The notes: generated by a model from the sequence alone, not told the origin. Shown: positions 17,801-25,948, numbered from the stretch's first letter. The stretch is DNA of 64,000 nt from an uncultured Flavobacteriaceae bacterium (GCA_947502495.1 CANNAC010000001.1:372001-436000); one strand, 5' to 3'. Program-made: numbers and translations.

Positions 17801-18588
17801 CATTTGTAGAAATTGGACTCCATGAGAAATATCTTATTTGTTTAGCCGCAGATGATAGTGTATTGGTTCCTGTAGAAGACGATACAGCAATTCAAACAGC
17901 GCCAATAGATACCAATTTAAGTGATACTGAATTTATTTTTCAATGGTATGAAGGCCAAGACGTAGTGCCTGCAAACGCTATAATAGGAGCAACGGAATCT
18001 ATCTATAATGCTACAACTATTGGTTTTTATACGGTATTTGTTACTAATATACTTTCACAATGTACGTATATAGATACTACAGAAGTAGTTTCTTCTTATC
18101 CTCCAGAAAGTATTTCTGTAGAAGTGCTAACAGATGCTTTTTCAGAGAACAGTATGTTCGAGGTAACCGTTACCGGAATTGGTACGTATGAGTTTAGTTT
18201 ATATGAAGGTTATTGGCAAAGTTCTCCAATATTTACTAATGTTTTAGGTGGAGAACATATGGTTAAAGTTAGAGATGTTTATAATTGTGAAGAATTATCC
18301 TACGATGTTGTTATTGTAGATTATCCGAAAGTTTTTACACCTAATAATGATGGGTTTAATGATACCTGGAATATTCTAGGAACTAAAAACCAATTGGGAG
18401 CAAAAATTTATATTTTTGATAGATATGGAAAGCTTATGAAACAGTTAAGTCCTTCAAGTATTGGTTGGGACGGAACGTTTAAAGGGGATGAAATGCCAAC
18501 TTCCGATTATTGGTTTACCGTAGAATATCTAGAGCCATTAAACAACACGAAGAAAGAATTTAAAGCCCATTTTACACTTAAAAGATAG
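14893..18588 (+). CDS. Large repeat protein with T9SS type B sorting domain
   Basis: A 1231-residue secreted protein. The signal peptide spans about 1-23 (ending Met-Tyr-Ala-Gln). An N-terminal domain at about 24-180 has paired cysteines and an aromatic core (NPAWFYIKIG, MQIEQNS, DVDFICYGPF). An Ig/PKD-like domain follows. Seven consecutive units of 85-100 residues come next, each starting with a Cys-acidic motif (CDDNNDG, CDNTSVGSDNDG, CDDDIDG, CDDYLIDNDN, CSDT, CSQM, CDIDTDG). The gliding-motility-associated type B C-terminal domain ends it. It has the same architecture as the 810-residue neighbour but seven repeat units in place of two and no choice-of-anchor L domain. It is predicted to be a surface-exposed, long filamentous protein. 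Confidence 0.9.
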   Translation: MVINKEVYGSIILFLVSIAMYAQGTICANTNAFCADNSGQFNFSNSTNSGSAEAGPNYGCLTTQPNPAWFYIKIGATGNLNMQIEQNSLADFTGTGIDVDFICYGPFTQAEIQGGTSCNNLTNVNTVDCSYSPNAIETLNITNAIAGQYYMLLITNFDNSPGFINMELLATSTGGTDCSIVSGNLGADQDLCLGELPTLDGTTIGATSYTWEVDTTPYNLTEDFTAVTGVATDPTYTITNNLTGIYRVTVSDGTASDFDDVLIVFHDIPTANPISNLFICDDNNDGSINYDLTTLYPQILLTQSTADFEINYFEGMADYTAGIQIPDYTNYINSNQTNTIIAEIRNISNNSCLAITTFEIQVFDGALPSMTVPDLSFCDNTSVGSDNDGIITFNLEDRKLAILNTQNDADFTLTFFTDAAFTNPIATADVTNYTNDPSLNNANGEQTIYVKMTSNLNASCTSNTSFKIIVFPLPTITPIVELKQCDDDIDGITLFNLTEANILISDNSTNEFFTYYLTQAEAEAGLVANQITNPTNYSNPTALSSFVYSRIETANGCYRTARINLIVGATQIPTSFQLNYSVCDDYLIDNDNRNGVAAFNFSDASAQLIALFPAGQNITLTYYRSLLDALAETNPILDISNHRNDTSPNVQAIFVRVDNEDVNACLGLGQHITLTVDPLPDLNTITDYPECSDTISATFDLSSKDAEVIGAQTTPILISYHDNILDAESNASPITSPYLSTVASKTIYVRAQFDTNNNGITDPEECFTTDMRFNLIINLNPEVFAPTPIRICSQMVTNEYDVTIRANEITGGDNTISLTYFETQADLVANNAIPDPTEYISTVLNNTIEVLATGANGCTSQVTLMLNTNLFDNFETNPMPLEVCDIDTDGFDSFDLTLAESDILNGLPAANYSFDYYQDEADAILGNAMQIITPTNFNNTAATTQIVYARVQPITNACFQVVPVTLVVHPFVEIGLHEKYLICLAADDSVLVPVEDDTAIQTAPIDTNLSDTEFIFQWYEGQDVVPANAIIGATESIYNATTIGFYTVFVTNILSQCTYIDTTEVVSSYPPESISVEVLTDAFSENSMFEVTVTGIGTYEFSLYEGYWQSSPIFTNVLGGEHMVKVRDVYNCEELSYDVVIVDYPKVFTPNNDGFNDTWNILGTKNQLGAKIYIFDRYGKLMKQLSPSSIGWDGTFKGDEMPTSDYWFTVEYLEPLNNTKKEFKAHFTLKR
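17545..18588 (+). repeat. 3' segment shared with 13428-14471 (copy B)
   Basis: See copy A. The sorting-domain portion differs by only a handful of substitutions per 250 bases, for example Asn-Gly-Asp-Lys versus Lys-Gly-Asp-Glu in one loop. Confidence 0.9.
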
Positions 18589-18616
18589 TTTGTTAATCGA
18601 ACAATAAAAGAACGAA

Positions 18617-19048
18617 ATGGGAATATTAGGAAAACTATTTGGCACAGATAAACTAAAAATTACAGATGCTGATTTTGGGGAAATAGAAAGTTTTAGCACC
18701 AACGGAAATAGAATCGGTTGGCTGGTGAATAGAAAATATCTAGATACCGATGTTGAAATATTAATAGATGGAAATACGGAAGGTCTTTTTAAAGTCCAAA
18801 AGCAAATTTTATTAGACACATTAAATAATGAGGTCGCTATAAAGTTGGAAGCAGAAAATGCACTAAAAGAACAATATGCAAATGCAGAAATAGAATTTGT
18901 GTCTTTAGATACCCATTTTCAGTTAAAAGGAATTTCTGTAAATACCGAAGGATTTGAAATGATCTTTCAGGAAAAAGAAGGTAAAAATTATTTCTTTTCT
19001 GTTCATTTTGAAAACAATAAACAAATAGGCGTTTCTATCGACGGATAG
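18617..19048 (+). CDS. Hypothetical cytoplasmic protein
   Basis: The 143-residue protein starts at an ATG 28 bases after the T9SS gene. It has no signal peptide or membrane segment. The N-terminus MGILGKLFGTDKLKITDADFG is followed by alternating beta strands (GRIGWLVNRKYLDTDVEILIDG is approximate in order) and one helix (ALKEQYANAEIEF). I do not recognise a family. The small alpha/beta composition and acidic character suggest a DUF of the kind used as immunity or regulatory proteins, but that is speculation. Lack of a terminator before it suggests cotranscription with the T9SS gene. Confidence 0.7.
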   Translation: MGILGKLFGTDKLKITDADFGEIESFSTNGNRIGWLVNRKYLDTDVEILIDGNTEGLFKVQKQILLDTLNNEVAIKLEAENALKEQYANAEIEFVSLDTHFQLKGISVNTEGFEMIFQEKEGKNYFFSVHFENNKQIGVSIDG

Positions 19049-19083
19049 GAGATAGGAGAAGTCGTAAATGCTGTGTTAGTCTG

Positions 19084-20517
19084 CTATTGATTCAATAATC
19101 CTAAAAGCTCTTCTTCAAATTGAACAGAAAATAAATTGGTGTGCGGATCAATAATTTTTCCTTTTCTGTCTACTAGCATTACTTTTATTATTGGGTTTAT
19201 TGCCAATGCCTCTTTTGCTTCTTTAGGGTTTTTTAATTGGTATTCGTGTTGGTACGTTAAACCATATTGTTGCAAAATTCTGCTATTATCTCTTAAATGC
19301 GAATCATCGATATTTATAGAGATGAAGTTTACTTCCGGATATTTTAACATTAACTCCTTTACTTTAGTATGACTTTCTTGTAAATGAGATTTGTAATTTT
19401 TAGACCAAAAATATAAAGCAGTAGGTTTTCTAATTAATTTATGTAAATCTACTTGCTGATTCTTATAATTTACCAAAGTTACATTTGGTATTTTGTTTCC
19501 AATTTGTAATTGTTTTAAAGACTTAACTAATTTTTCAATATAGTTTTTGTCATTGGTGTCGGTGCTTTTTTCGTAATAAAAGTCTAGAAAAGAATCTAGC
19601 TCTTTAATGTTTTTAGTTTTGTTTATGTAGTCGATAGAAGATATACTTAACAAAGGGTTTTTAATGTCTTTGTCTGTGATTAAGCTATCAATTAGTTTTA
19701 GTTTATCTAAATTATAACAGTAAGAATTTCTTTTTAATATACTGTCTTTCGAGTTTTTTAAATGTTCTGATAAAGCTAGATTTTTAAAATGATATCTTAA
19801 AAAAGTCTTATAGGTAAAGTAATCTTTTAAAGCAATACTATTATAATCTATATCCTTTCTGTAGTTGTAAAAATTTTGAGGTAAGGATTGTAAGTTCTTT
19901 ATTTCATTATCTCCGTAATATGCAAATGGGTAAATTTCTTTACTTAAATAGTAGTTGTAGTCTATGTTGGCTTTTGAAATTTCCTGAAACAATTCCGAAG
20001 TTATATTTTTTTGAATAAAGTGGTTTAAGCTCGTGCTTCTATGTTTTCTAATAGAATCTATTTTTTTCTCAAAAGCAATAGGTTCTAATTGGTAATAGCT
20101 TAATATTTTCTCATTAATTTCTTCATTCTCAAGAAACATGTTAATTAAATAGTTATTCTTTTTTGCTCCATTGCCTGTAAATACTAAAGATTCATCAAAA
20201 TCAATAGTATTTATTCTAACCATAACACTATCCTTAGGTTCTAATAAAGCTAGTTGAAACTCTTCACCATGCTGGGATTGTAGTTTAAAAGTGTATAGAC
20301 CACTTTCTAAAGCATTCAATTTATATAGAAATCTATTTTTATTATCTAATAAAATAGTATCTATAATGATATTCGATTTGCGTATAATAACCTGTTTATC
20401 AATAGGATTGATTATTTCTCCACCAATATAAGCCGTTTCCCCTTTATCTGCAGCAAGATCTTTTTTGCAAGAAGAAAGGGTAAGTGTTACTAATAGTAAG
20501 GAAAAAAGTAATCTCAT
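19084..20517 (-). CDS. TlpA-like thioredoxin-fold lipoprotein lacking the CxxC motif
   Basis: From the ATG at 20517 the protein has 477 residues. It has a lipoprotein signal ending LTLSSC (Cys17), a DUF4369-like beta domain at about 28-120, a long helical middle, and a C-terminal thioredoxin-like fold from about 340. At the place where TlpA proteins have FWxxWCxxC it reads YFWSKNYKSHLQES, so both redox cysteines are missing and disulfide chemistry is not expected. The reading frame extends 17 codons upstream to 20568, but a TACTTTTG -7 element (20551-20558) lies there, and the ATG at 20517 gives the cleaner lipoprotein signal. It is predicted to be periplasm-facing and membrane-anchored. The role is unknown. 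Confidence 0.82.
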   Translation of the reverse strand: MRLLFSLLLVTLTLSSCKKDLAADKGETAYIGGEIINPIDKQVIIRKSNIIIDTILLDNKNRFLYKLNALESGLYTFKLQSQHGEEFQLALLEPKDSVMVRINTIDFDESLVFTGNGAKKNNYLINMFLENEEINEKILSYYQLEPIAFEKKIDSIRKHRSTSLNHFIQKNITSELFQEISKANIDYNYYLSKEIYPFAYYGDNEIKNLQSLPQNFYNYRKDIDYNSIALKDYFTYKTFLRYHFKNLALSEHLKNSKDSILKRNSYCYNLDKLKLIDSLITDKDIKNPLLSISSIDYINKTKNIKELDSFLDFYYEKSTDTNDKNYIEKLVKSLKQLQIGNKIPNVTLVNYKNQQVDLHKLIRKPTALYFWSKNYKSHLQESHTKVKELMLKYPEVNFISINIDDSHLRDNSRILQQYGLTYQHEYQLKNPKEAKEALAINPIIKVMLVDRKGKIIDPHTNLFSVQFEEELLGLLNQ

Positions 20518-20550
20518 AATTGGGTAAAAAACTAAGTTAAGGTGCTTTAA

Positions 20551-20558
20551 CAAAAGTA
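20551..20558 (-). promoter_or_regulatory. -7 element TACTTTTG for the thioredoxin-fold lipoprotein
   Basis: An exact TAnnTTTG match on the minus strand, 33 bases before the chosen ATG at 20517. It supports the shorter start. Confidence 0.5.
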
Positions 20559-20656
20559 TGCGATGCAAGTTATACCTCTTGTTAATTCGTTGTTAAAAGT
20601 TGAAAACAAAGTCATCTAATTGCAATTTTTATAACGTATTATTTTCACCAAAGAAG

Positions 20657-20688
20657 TTTCTTCTTATGGCTAGAATTATTTACTTTTG
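20657..20688 (+). promoter_or_regulatory. Promoter of the ABC-F gene
   Basis: A perfect -7 element TACTTTTG (20681-20688) with a weak TTTC (20657-20660) at the -33 position. Transcription from about 20694 would give a leader of roughly 105 bases containing a 16-codon open frame. Confidence 0.55.
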
Positions 20689-20710
20689 CAAAAACTTACA
20701 ATCAAGCTTT

Positions 20711-20761
20711 ATGTCAAGGAGTAAAACTCATTCATTTGTAAGTGCACGAAGTGCTTTTTAA
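20711..20761 (+). other. Possible leader peptide ORF in the ABC-F 5' leader (16 codons)
   Basis: ATG to TAA encodes MSRSKTHSFVSARSAF, with five serines in sixteen residues and an early AGG-AGT codon pair. It lies wholly between the predicted transcription start and the ABC-F start, 37 bases before the latter. No strong ribosome binding site is visible, as is usual in this phylum. Leader peptides are known regulators of several ABC-F genes, but translation here is inference. Confidence 0.35.
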
Positions 20762-20798
20762 ATATATAAAAATATCTGAGTAAAAATTAAAGACAAAT

Positions 20799-22424
20799 AT
20801 GTTATCAGTTTCTAATCTTTCCGTTCAATTTGGAAAACGAATTCTTTTTGATGAAGTAAATACAACTTTTAATAACGGAAATTGCTATGGTATTATTGGA
20901 GCCAATGGAGCAGGAAAATCTACCTTTTTAAAAATTATTGCTGGAAAGCAAGATCCAACTTCTGGACATGTACATTTAGAAGCGGGTAAACGTATGTCTG
21001 TTTTAGAACAGGATCACAACTTGCATGATGAAGACACGGTTTTAGATACGGTTTTAAAAGGAAATAAGCCACTATATAAAATTAAAGCAGAAATTGATGC
21101 GCTTTATGCAGACTATACCGATGAGAACGCTGAAAAAATTGGCGAACTACAAGTGAAGTTTGAAGAGATGAATGGTTGGAACGCAGAAAGCGATGCCGCT
21201 ACCATGCTTTCTAATTTAGGAATCAAAGAAGATGCGCATTATACCTTAATGAAAGATTTGGATGGTAAACAAAAAGTACGTGTCTTATTAGCACAAGCTT
21301 TGTTTGGTAGTCCAGATGTTTTAATTATGGATGAGCCTACCAATGATTTAGATTACGAAACAATTTCATGGTTAGAAAACTTTCTGGCTAATTACGATAG
21401 TTGTGTAATTGTGGTTTCTCACGATAGACACTTTTTAGATTCTGTTTGTACACATATTTCAGATATTGATTTCGGAAAAATTAATCACTTCTCAGGGAAC
21501 TACACGTTTTGGTATGAGTCTTCTCAATTAGCAGCAAGACAACATGCACAACAAAACAAAAAAGCGGAAGATAAAAAGAAAGAACTAGAAGAGTTTATTC
21601 GTCGTTTCTCTGCAAACGTTGCAAAATCGAAACAAGCAACAAGTAGAAAGAAAATGATCGATAAGTTAAATATTGAAGATATTAGACGTTCTAGTCGTCG
21701 TTACCCAGCACTTATTTTTGAAAGAGATAGAGAAGCAGGAGATCAAATATTAAATATTGAAGGATTATCTGCTTCTATTGAAGGAGAAATACTTTTTAAA
21801 GACATTGACTTAAATTTAAATAAAGGAGATAAAGTTGTAGTGTTTTCTAGAGATTCTAGAGCTACAACTGCATTCTACGAAATTTTAAATAACAAAGAAC
21901 AACCAGATGCAGGAAAATTTGCTTGGGGAGTTACTACTTCACAATCTTATTTACCTTTAGATAATAGTGAATTTTTTAAAAATGATTTATCGCTAGTAGA
22001 TTGGTTACGTCAGTGGGCAACTACAGAAGAAGAAAGAGAAGAAGTTTATATTAGAGGTTTTTTAGGAAAAATGATTTTTAGTGGAGAAGAAGCACTAAAG
22101 CAATCGAATGTACTTTCTGGAGGAGAAAAAGTACGTTGTATGTTATCTAGAATGATGATGGTAAGAGCTAATGTTTTACAATTAGACGAACCAACAAACC
22201 ATTTAGATTTAGAAAGTATAACCGCGTTTAATAACTCCCTTAAGAACTTTAAAGGTACTGTGTTGTTTTCTACACATGATCATGAGTTTGCGCAAACACT
22301 AGCAAATAGAGTAGTAGAGCTTACACCAAACGGAGTAATAGACAGACATACTACTTTTGATGAGTACATGCAAGATTCTAAAATTAAAGAATTACGTAAT
22401 CAAATGTATTCGGTTAAAGCATAA
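20799..22424 (+). CDS. ABC-F family ATPase (YbiT-like), with one degenerate ATP site
   Basis: A 541-residue soluble protein with two ABC domains joined by a charged linker (about 240-315), the layout of ABC-F translation factors that act at the ribosomal E site. Domain 1 has Walker A GANGAGKST (34-42), a changed signature LDGKQ (154-158) and Walker B with catalytic Glu179 in MDEPTNDLD. Domain 2 has a ruined Walker A (FSRDSRATT, 349-357), an intact LSGGE (439-443) and LQLDEPTNHLD (460-470). In the ABC dimer the lost Walker A and the altered signature face each other, so one site looks inactive and the other complete. It is more likely a housekeeping translation factor than an antibiotic-resistance protein, since no resistance context is visible. 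Confidence 0.9.
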   Translation: MLSVSNLSVQFGKRILFDEVNTTFNNGNCYGIIGANGAGKSTFLKIIAGKQDPTSGHVHLEAGKRMSVLEQDHNLHDEDTVLDTVLKGNKPLYKIKAEIDALYADYTDENAEKIGELQVKFEEMNGWNAESDAATMLSNLGIKEDAHYTLMKDLDGKQKVRVLLAQALFGSPDVLIMDEPTNDLDYETISWLENFLANYDSCVIVVSHDRHFLDSVCTHISDIDFGKINHFSGNYTFWYESSQLAARQHAQQNKKAEDKKKELEEFIRRFSANVAKSKQATSRKKMIDKLNIEDIRRSSRRYPALIFERDREAGDQILNIEGLSASIEGEILFKDIDLNLNKGDKVVVFSRDSRATTAFYEILNNKEQPDAGKFAWGVTTSQSYLPLDNSEFFKNDLSLVDWLRQWATTEEEREEVYIRGFLGKMIFSGEEALKQSNVLSGGEKVRCMLSRMMMVRANVLQLDEPTNHLDLESITAFNNSLKNFKGTVLFSTHDHEFAQTLANRVVELTPNGVIDRHTTFDEYMQDSKIKELRNQMYSVKA

Positions 22425-22436
22425 AAAAAATAGATT

Positions 22437-22474
22437 AAAAAAAAATCCTGAAGTTAACCTTCAGGATTTTTTTT
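22437..22474 (+). terminator. Intrinsic terminator after the ABC-F gene
   Basis: A 10-bp stem AATCCTGAAG/CTTCAGGATT with a five-base loop is followed by a T-run. Confidence 0.9.
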
Positions 22475-22536
22475 GCTTGAAATGCAAACGAAATTGCTAG
22501 TACGCATGGGTAACAAAACAATGCTTTGTTTTCTAT

Positions 22537-22773
22537 CTATTCCTGCATCTCTGCAGTAATACTTTCTACTACTGGTAAGGCAGTATCCAATTCGTCTTTA
22601 TTTACATATAGCTCTTGTGTGCCTTGGTTGAATGTACCAAAACCTCCTAGTCTGCCAGATTCCGATTCATCTTTTATAATCGCTCGAATGCCAATAGCTT
22701 CTAATTTGTTAACCATTAATTGGGTAACAATAAAATTTCCTGTGTAGACTTTAATATAATTAGACTCTTCCAT
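22537..22773 (-). CDS. DUF2007 domain (putative signal-transducing) protein
   Basis: The 78-residue cytoplasmic protein fits the DUF2007 pattern: an N-terminal strand (YIKVYTGNF), a helix that selects sequence elements (VTQLMVNKLEAIGIRAIIKDE), a glycine-rich turn (GRLGGFG) and a final strand-helix (QELYVNKDELDTALPVVESI). The family is a small ferredoxin-like fold of unproven function, sometimes compared with PII-type regulators. The gene is monocistronic and convergent with the ABC-F gene. Confidence 0.85.
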   Translation of the reverse strand: MEESNYIKVYTGNFIVTQLMVNKLEAIGIRAIIKDESESGRLGGFGTFNQGTQELYVNKDELDTALPVVESITAEMQE

Positions 22774-22952
22774 AGTTTTTAGATTTTGTGTTCTCTTAAA
22801 GTTACAAAATATTTATCATATTTTGAAGTAATTTACTTATTTTCAAGAGTGTTTATAGTCGGTGATTCTTTTGTTTACTTACGTTCTTTAAAAGTTAACG
22901 AAAAATATATCACTTAAATTGCAGCGAAATCGAAATATAACATTTTAAAAAC

Positions 22953-22960
22953 TATCTTTG
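22953..22960 (+). promoter_or_regulatory. -7 element TATCTTTG for the cold-shock gene
   Basis: A perfect TAnnTTTG, 30 bases before the ATG at 22991. No TTG at standard spacing. The short leader argues against the long cold-induced 5' UTR known from E. coli cspA. Confidence 0.5.
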
Positions 22961-22990
22961 TCATTATAAATTAATCAATACTATATTACG

Positions 22991-23185
22991 ATGAGTAAAG
23001 GAACAGTAAAATTTTTCAATGATTCTAAAGGATTTGGATTTATTGTAGAAGACGACAACAACAAAGAACATTTTGTACACATTTCTGGTTTAATCGATGA
23101 GATTAGAGAAGGAGATGCTGTAGAATTTGAACTTACAGAAGGAAAAAAAGGATTAAACGCAATAAACGTTAAAGTAATAGACTAA
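22991..23185 (+). CDS. Cold-shock domain protein (CspA family)
   Basis: The 64-residue single cold-shock domain has the RNA-binding motifs KGFGFI (RNP1, about 13-18) and HFVHIS (RNP2, about 27-32). It begins MSKGTVKFFN as usual. These proteins act as RNA chaperones that melt secondary structure. Length and motifs are canonical. A strong terminator lies 24 bases after the stop. Confidence 0.95.
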   Translation: MSKGTVKFFNDSKGFGFIVEDDNNKEHFVHISGLIDEIREGDAVEFELTEGKKGLNAINVKVID

Positions 23186-23208
23186 GTATTACAATTCTTT
23201 AAAAGAAC

Positions 23209-23240
23209 AAAAGCCTTTTCAGTAATGAAAAGGCTTTTTT
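23209..23240 (+). terminator. Intrinsic terminator after the cold-shock gene
   Basis: The stem AAAAGCCTTTTC/GAAAAGGCTTTT with a six-base loop is followed by Ts. Confidence 0.9.
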
Positions 23241-23301
23241 GTGTTGGTATTTTATTAGATTTTTAAAATTACATGGTTGTACGTTTTAATTTTATTAAGG
23301 A

Positions 23302-23490
23302 TTAAGTACCAAAGTAATTATATAATCGGTATGCTCCAAAGCCAACCATTACCAAAGATAATGCTAGTCTTAAAGTCGTGATTAATTCATTTCCGAAAAA
23401 ATATCGGTAAACAATATAACTACCAAGACCTAAAAATATTAATCCAGAGATTAAGCTAAATACACTTTTTTGTGGTGTTCTATTTTCCAT
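23302..23490 (-). CDS. Small two-helix membrane protein
   Basis: A 62-residue protein with two predicted transmembrane helices: about 11-30 (FSLISGLIFLGLGSYIVYRY) and 40-57 (LRLALSLVMVGFGAYRLYNY). Glycine and tyrosine lie at matching positions in each helix. No family is recognised. It starts nine bases after the pheT stop, so it is the downstream gene of a pheT operon. Confidence 0.7.
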   Translation of the reverse strand: MENRTPQKSVFSLISGLIFLGLGSYIVYRYFFGNELITTLRLALSLVMVGFGAYRLYNYFGT

Positions 23491-23499
23491 ATTTTGTGT

Positions 23500-25926
23500 T
23501 TATCTTAACTCCGCGCCAAGCTGTTTTTCAAAATTTGCTTGTAACTTATTCATGATCTTATCAATCTGCTTATCGGTAAGCGTCTTGTTTTCGTCTTGAA
23601 TAGTAAAACTAACCGCATAACTCTTTTTACCTTTTGGTAAGTTCTTCCCTTGATATACATCAAATAAGTTTACTGCTTTTAAAAGCTGTTTTTCTGTTTG
23701 TTTTGCAATCGTATGAATCGATTCAAAAGAAACAGCATCATCTAATAACAGCGCAAAATCTCTACGTACTTCTGGGTACTTCGGAATTTCTTTAAATTTG
23801 ATTTTATTGTGTTTCGCAACTTCAATAATATTATCCCAATTAAAATCGGCAAATAATACTTCTTGGTTAATTCCGAAATGCTTTAAAATATTCTTCTTAA
23901 CTAAACCGAAGCTTACTAGTTTGTTTTTTCCTAAACCTAAAGTTAATCCTTCACTAAAAATTGCATCTTTAGTTGGTGTCTCTTTAAACCTAGAAATTCC
24001 TAAGCGTTCTAGTATGCTTATAATGGTTCCTTTAAAGTAAAAGAAGTCACTAGGTTTGTTTAAACCATTCCAAGCTTCTGCAGTTCTATTTCCTGTTACT
24101 AGAAGGGTAAGGTGCTTATGTTCTTCACGGTTTTCGCTAAAGTTATGGTAGGTCTTTCCGAATTCAAAAAACTTAACATTACTACGTTTTCTATTGATAT
24201 TATAAGAAAGAGCTTCTAAACCAGAAAATAAAAGCGATTGTCTCATTACGGACAAATCATTACTCAATGGATTTAGCATTACTATATTGTGTTCTTCTTT
24301 TAGCTGCTCGTCTAACTTAATATACTCTGGCGTGGTAAGCGAGTTAGCAAGCATTTCATAAAAACCTTGAGATGCTAATTGATTACCAATAACATTCTGC
24401 AATTTATGATCTTCAAATTTGGAAGAGTTAGAAATGGATGCGTTTAATTTATTGGTAAAACCAATATTATTATAACCATAAACACGTAGAATTTCTTCAA
24501 TGATGTCTGCCTCACGTTGCACGTCATTTCGGTATGCAGGAACGGTTAAGCCTAAGCCTGTTTCGGTTACGTTATTTATTTTAATATCTAAAGAACTTAA
24601 AATACGTTTAATCGTTTCTTTTGGTATTTCTTGACCGATTAGCTTTTCTGCATTTTCAAAACTTAAACGAACTTGAAAGTCTTCTATTTTATTAGGATAC
24701 GCATCAATAATATCACTTGTAAGTTCTCCACCAGCAAGCTCTATAATTAATAATGCAGCGCGTTTTAAGGCGTATTCTGTAATATTTGGATCAATACCTC
24801 TTTCAAATCTAAAAGAAGCATCTGTGTTTAGTGCATGACGTTTTGCTGTTTTACGAATGCTTATTGGGTTAAAGTAAGCACTTTCTAAAAAGATACTCGT
24901 AGTGTGTTCGGTAACTCCAGAAGCGATTCCGCCAAAAACACCAGCAATACACATTGGTTTTTCTGCATCACAGATCATTAAATCATCTTCGTGTAGCTCT
25001 CTTTCTACCTCGTCAAGCGTAGTAAATTTGGTTCCGGCAGCAACCGTTTTTACTTCAATTTTATTACCGATAATTTTTGCTGCATCAAAGGCATGAAGTG
25101 GTTGACCAAGTTCGTGTAATACATAATTGGTAACATCTACTATATTATTTTTTGGCGTTAAGCCAATAGATTTTAATCGGTGTTTTAGCCAATCTGGAGA
25201 TTCTGTAACTTTTAAACCAGAAATAGTAACGCCACAATATCTTGGTGCTAATTCTTTGTTTTGCACATCTACGTCTATCTTAAGCGTTCTGCTATCCACA
25301 TGAAAAGAACTAACGGAAGGTGTAATTAACTCGACATTAATATCTTTTTGTAAAAAACCAGCTTTAAGATCTCTTGCGGTACCATAATGACTCATGGCAT
25401 CTGCTCGGTTTGGCGTCAATCCGATTTCAAAAACCTGATCGTTTTCAATATTAAATAGAGTAGAAGCAAGCGTTCCAACAACAGTGTCTTCGGCTAAAAC
25501 CATAATACCATCGTGCGATTTCCCTAAACCAAGTTCATCTTCGGCGCAAATCATTCCATGACTTTCTTCGCCACGAATTTTTCCTTTTTTAATAGTCCAA
25601 GCTTCGCCTTCTTCCGTGTATAATGTACTTCCAATAGTAGCAACAGGTACTTTTTGTCCTGCAGCAACATTTGGTGCGCCACAAACTATTTGTACAGGTT
25701 CGTCTGCACCAATATTAACCGTAGTAATCTTTAGTCTGTCTGCATTTGGGTGTTGTATGCAAGTGAGTACTTCTCCAACAACAATGCCTTTTAGTCCTCC
25801 TTTAACAGATTCGTAATCTACAATGCCTTCTACTTCTAAACCTAAGTCTGTTAGTAATTCCTCGGTTTGCTCTGCTGTCCAATCGGTTTTTATAAACTGT
25901 TTTAACCAGTTGTATGATATTTTCAT
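23500..25926 (-). CDS. pheT: Phenylalanine--tRNA ligase beta subunit
   Basis: The 808-residue protein has the normal PheT length and order: MKISYNWLKQFI start, tRNA-binding OB domain (VVGEVLTCIQHPNADRLKITTVN, about 45-70), B3/B4 editing domain (GLTPNRADAMSHYG; HALNTDASFRFERGID near 365-380), B5 domain, catalytic-like core, and C-terminal FDX-ACB domain (KYPEVRRDFALLLDD onward). It pairs with PheS, which is not in this window, to charge tRNA-Phe. A consensus promoter (TTG-N19-TATCTTTG) sits just upstream. The small membrane protein gene follows at nine bases. Confidence 0.97.
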   Translation of the reverse strand: MKISYNWLKQFIKTDWTAEQTEELLTDLGLEVEGIVDYESVKGGLKGIVVGEVLTCIQHPNADRLKITTVNIGADEPVQIVCGAPNVAAGQKVPVATIGSTLYTEEGEAWTIKKGKIRGEESHGMICAEDELGLGKSHDGIMVLAEDTVVGTLASTLFNIENDQVFEIGLTPNRADAMSHYGTARDLKAGFLQKDINVELITPSVSSFHVDSRTLKIDVDVQNKELAPRYCGVTISGLKVTESPDWLKHRLKSIGLTPKNNIVDVTNYVLHELGQPLHAFDAAKIIGNKIEVKTVAAGTKFTTLDEVERELHEDDLMICDAEKPMCIAGVFGGIASGVTEHTTSIFLESAYFNPISIRKTAKRHALNTDASFRFERGIDPNITEYALKRAALLIIELAGGELTSDIIDAYPNKIEDFQVRLSFENAEKLIGQEIPKETIKRILSSLDIKINNVTETGLGLTVPAYRNDVQREADIIEEILRVYGYNNIGFTNKLNASISNSSKFEDHKLQNVIGNQLASQGFYEMLANSLTTPEYIKLDEQLKEEHNIVMLNPLSNDLSVMRQSLLFSGLEALSYNINRKRSNVKFFEFGKTYHNFSENREEHKHLTLLVTGNRTAEAWNGLNKPSDFFYFKGTIISILERLGISRFKETPTKDAIFSEGLTLGLGKNKLVSFGLVKKNILKHFGINQEVLFADFNWDNIIEVAKHNKIKFKEIPKYPEVRRDFALLLDDAVSFESIHTIAKQTEKQLLKAVNLFDVYQGKNLPKGKKSYAVSFTIQDENKTLTDKQIDKIMNKLQANFEKQLGAELR

Positions 25927-25948
25927 TTACCTTCTTTAAATTGAACTG

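Noticed and set aside
22508-22515. A fourth GGGTAACA on the plus strand
   Set aside because: No plus-strand gene follows within 470 bases and there is no TATA at 26 bases. It lies near the 3' end of a minus-strand gene, so it is probably chance.
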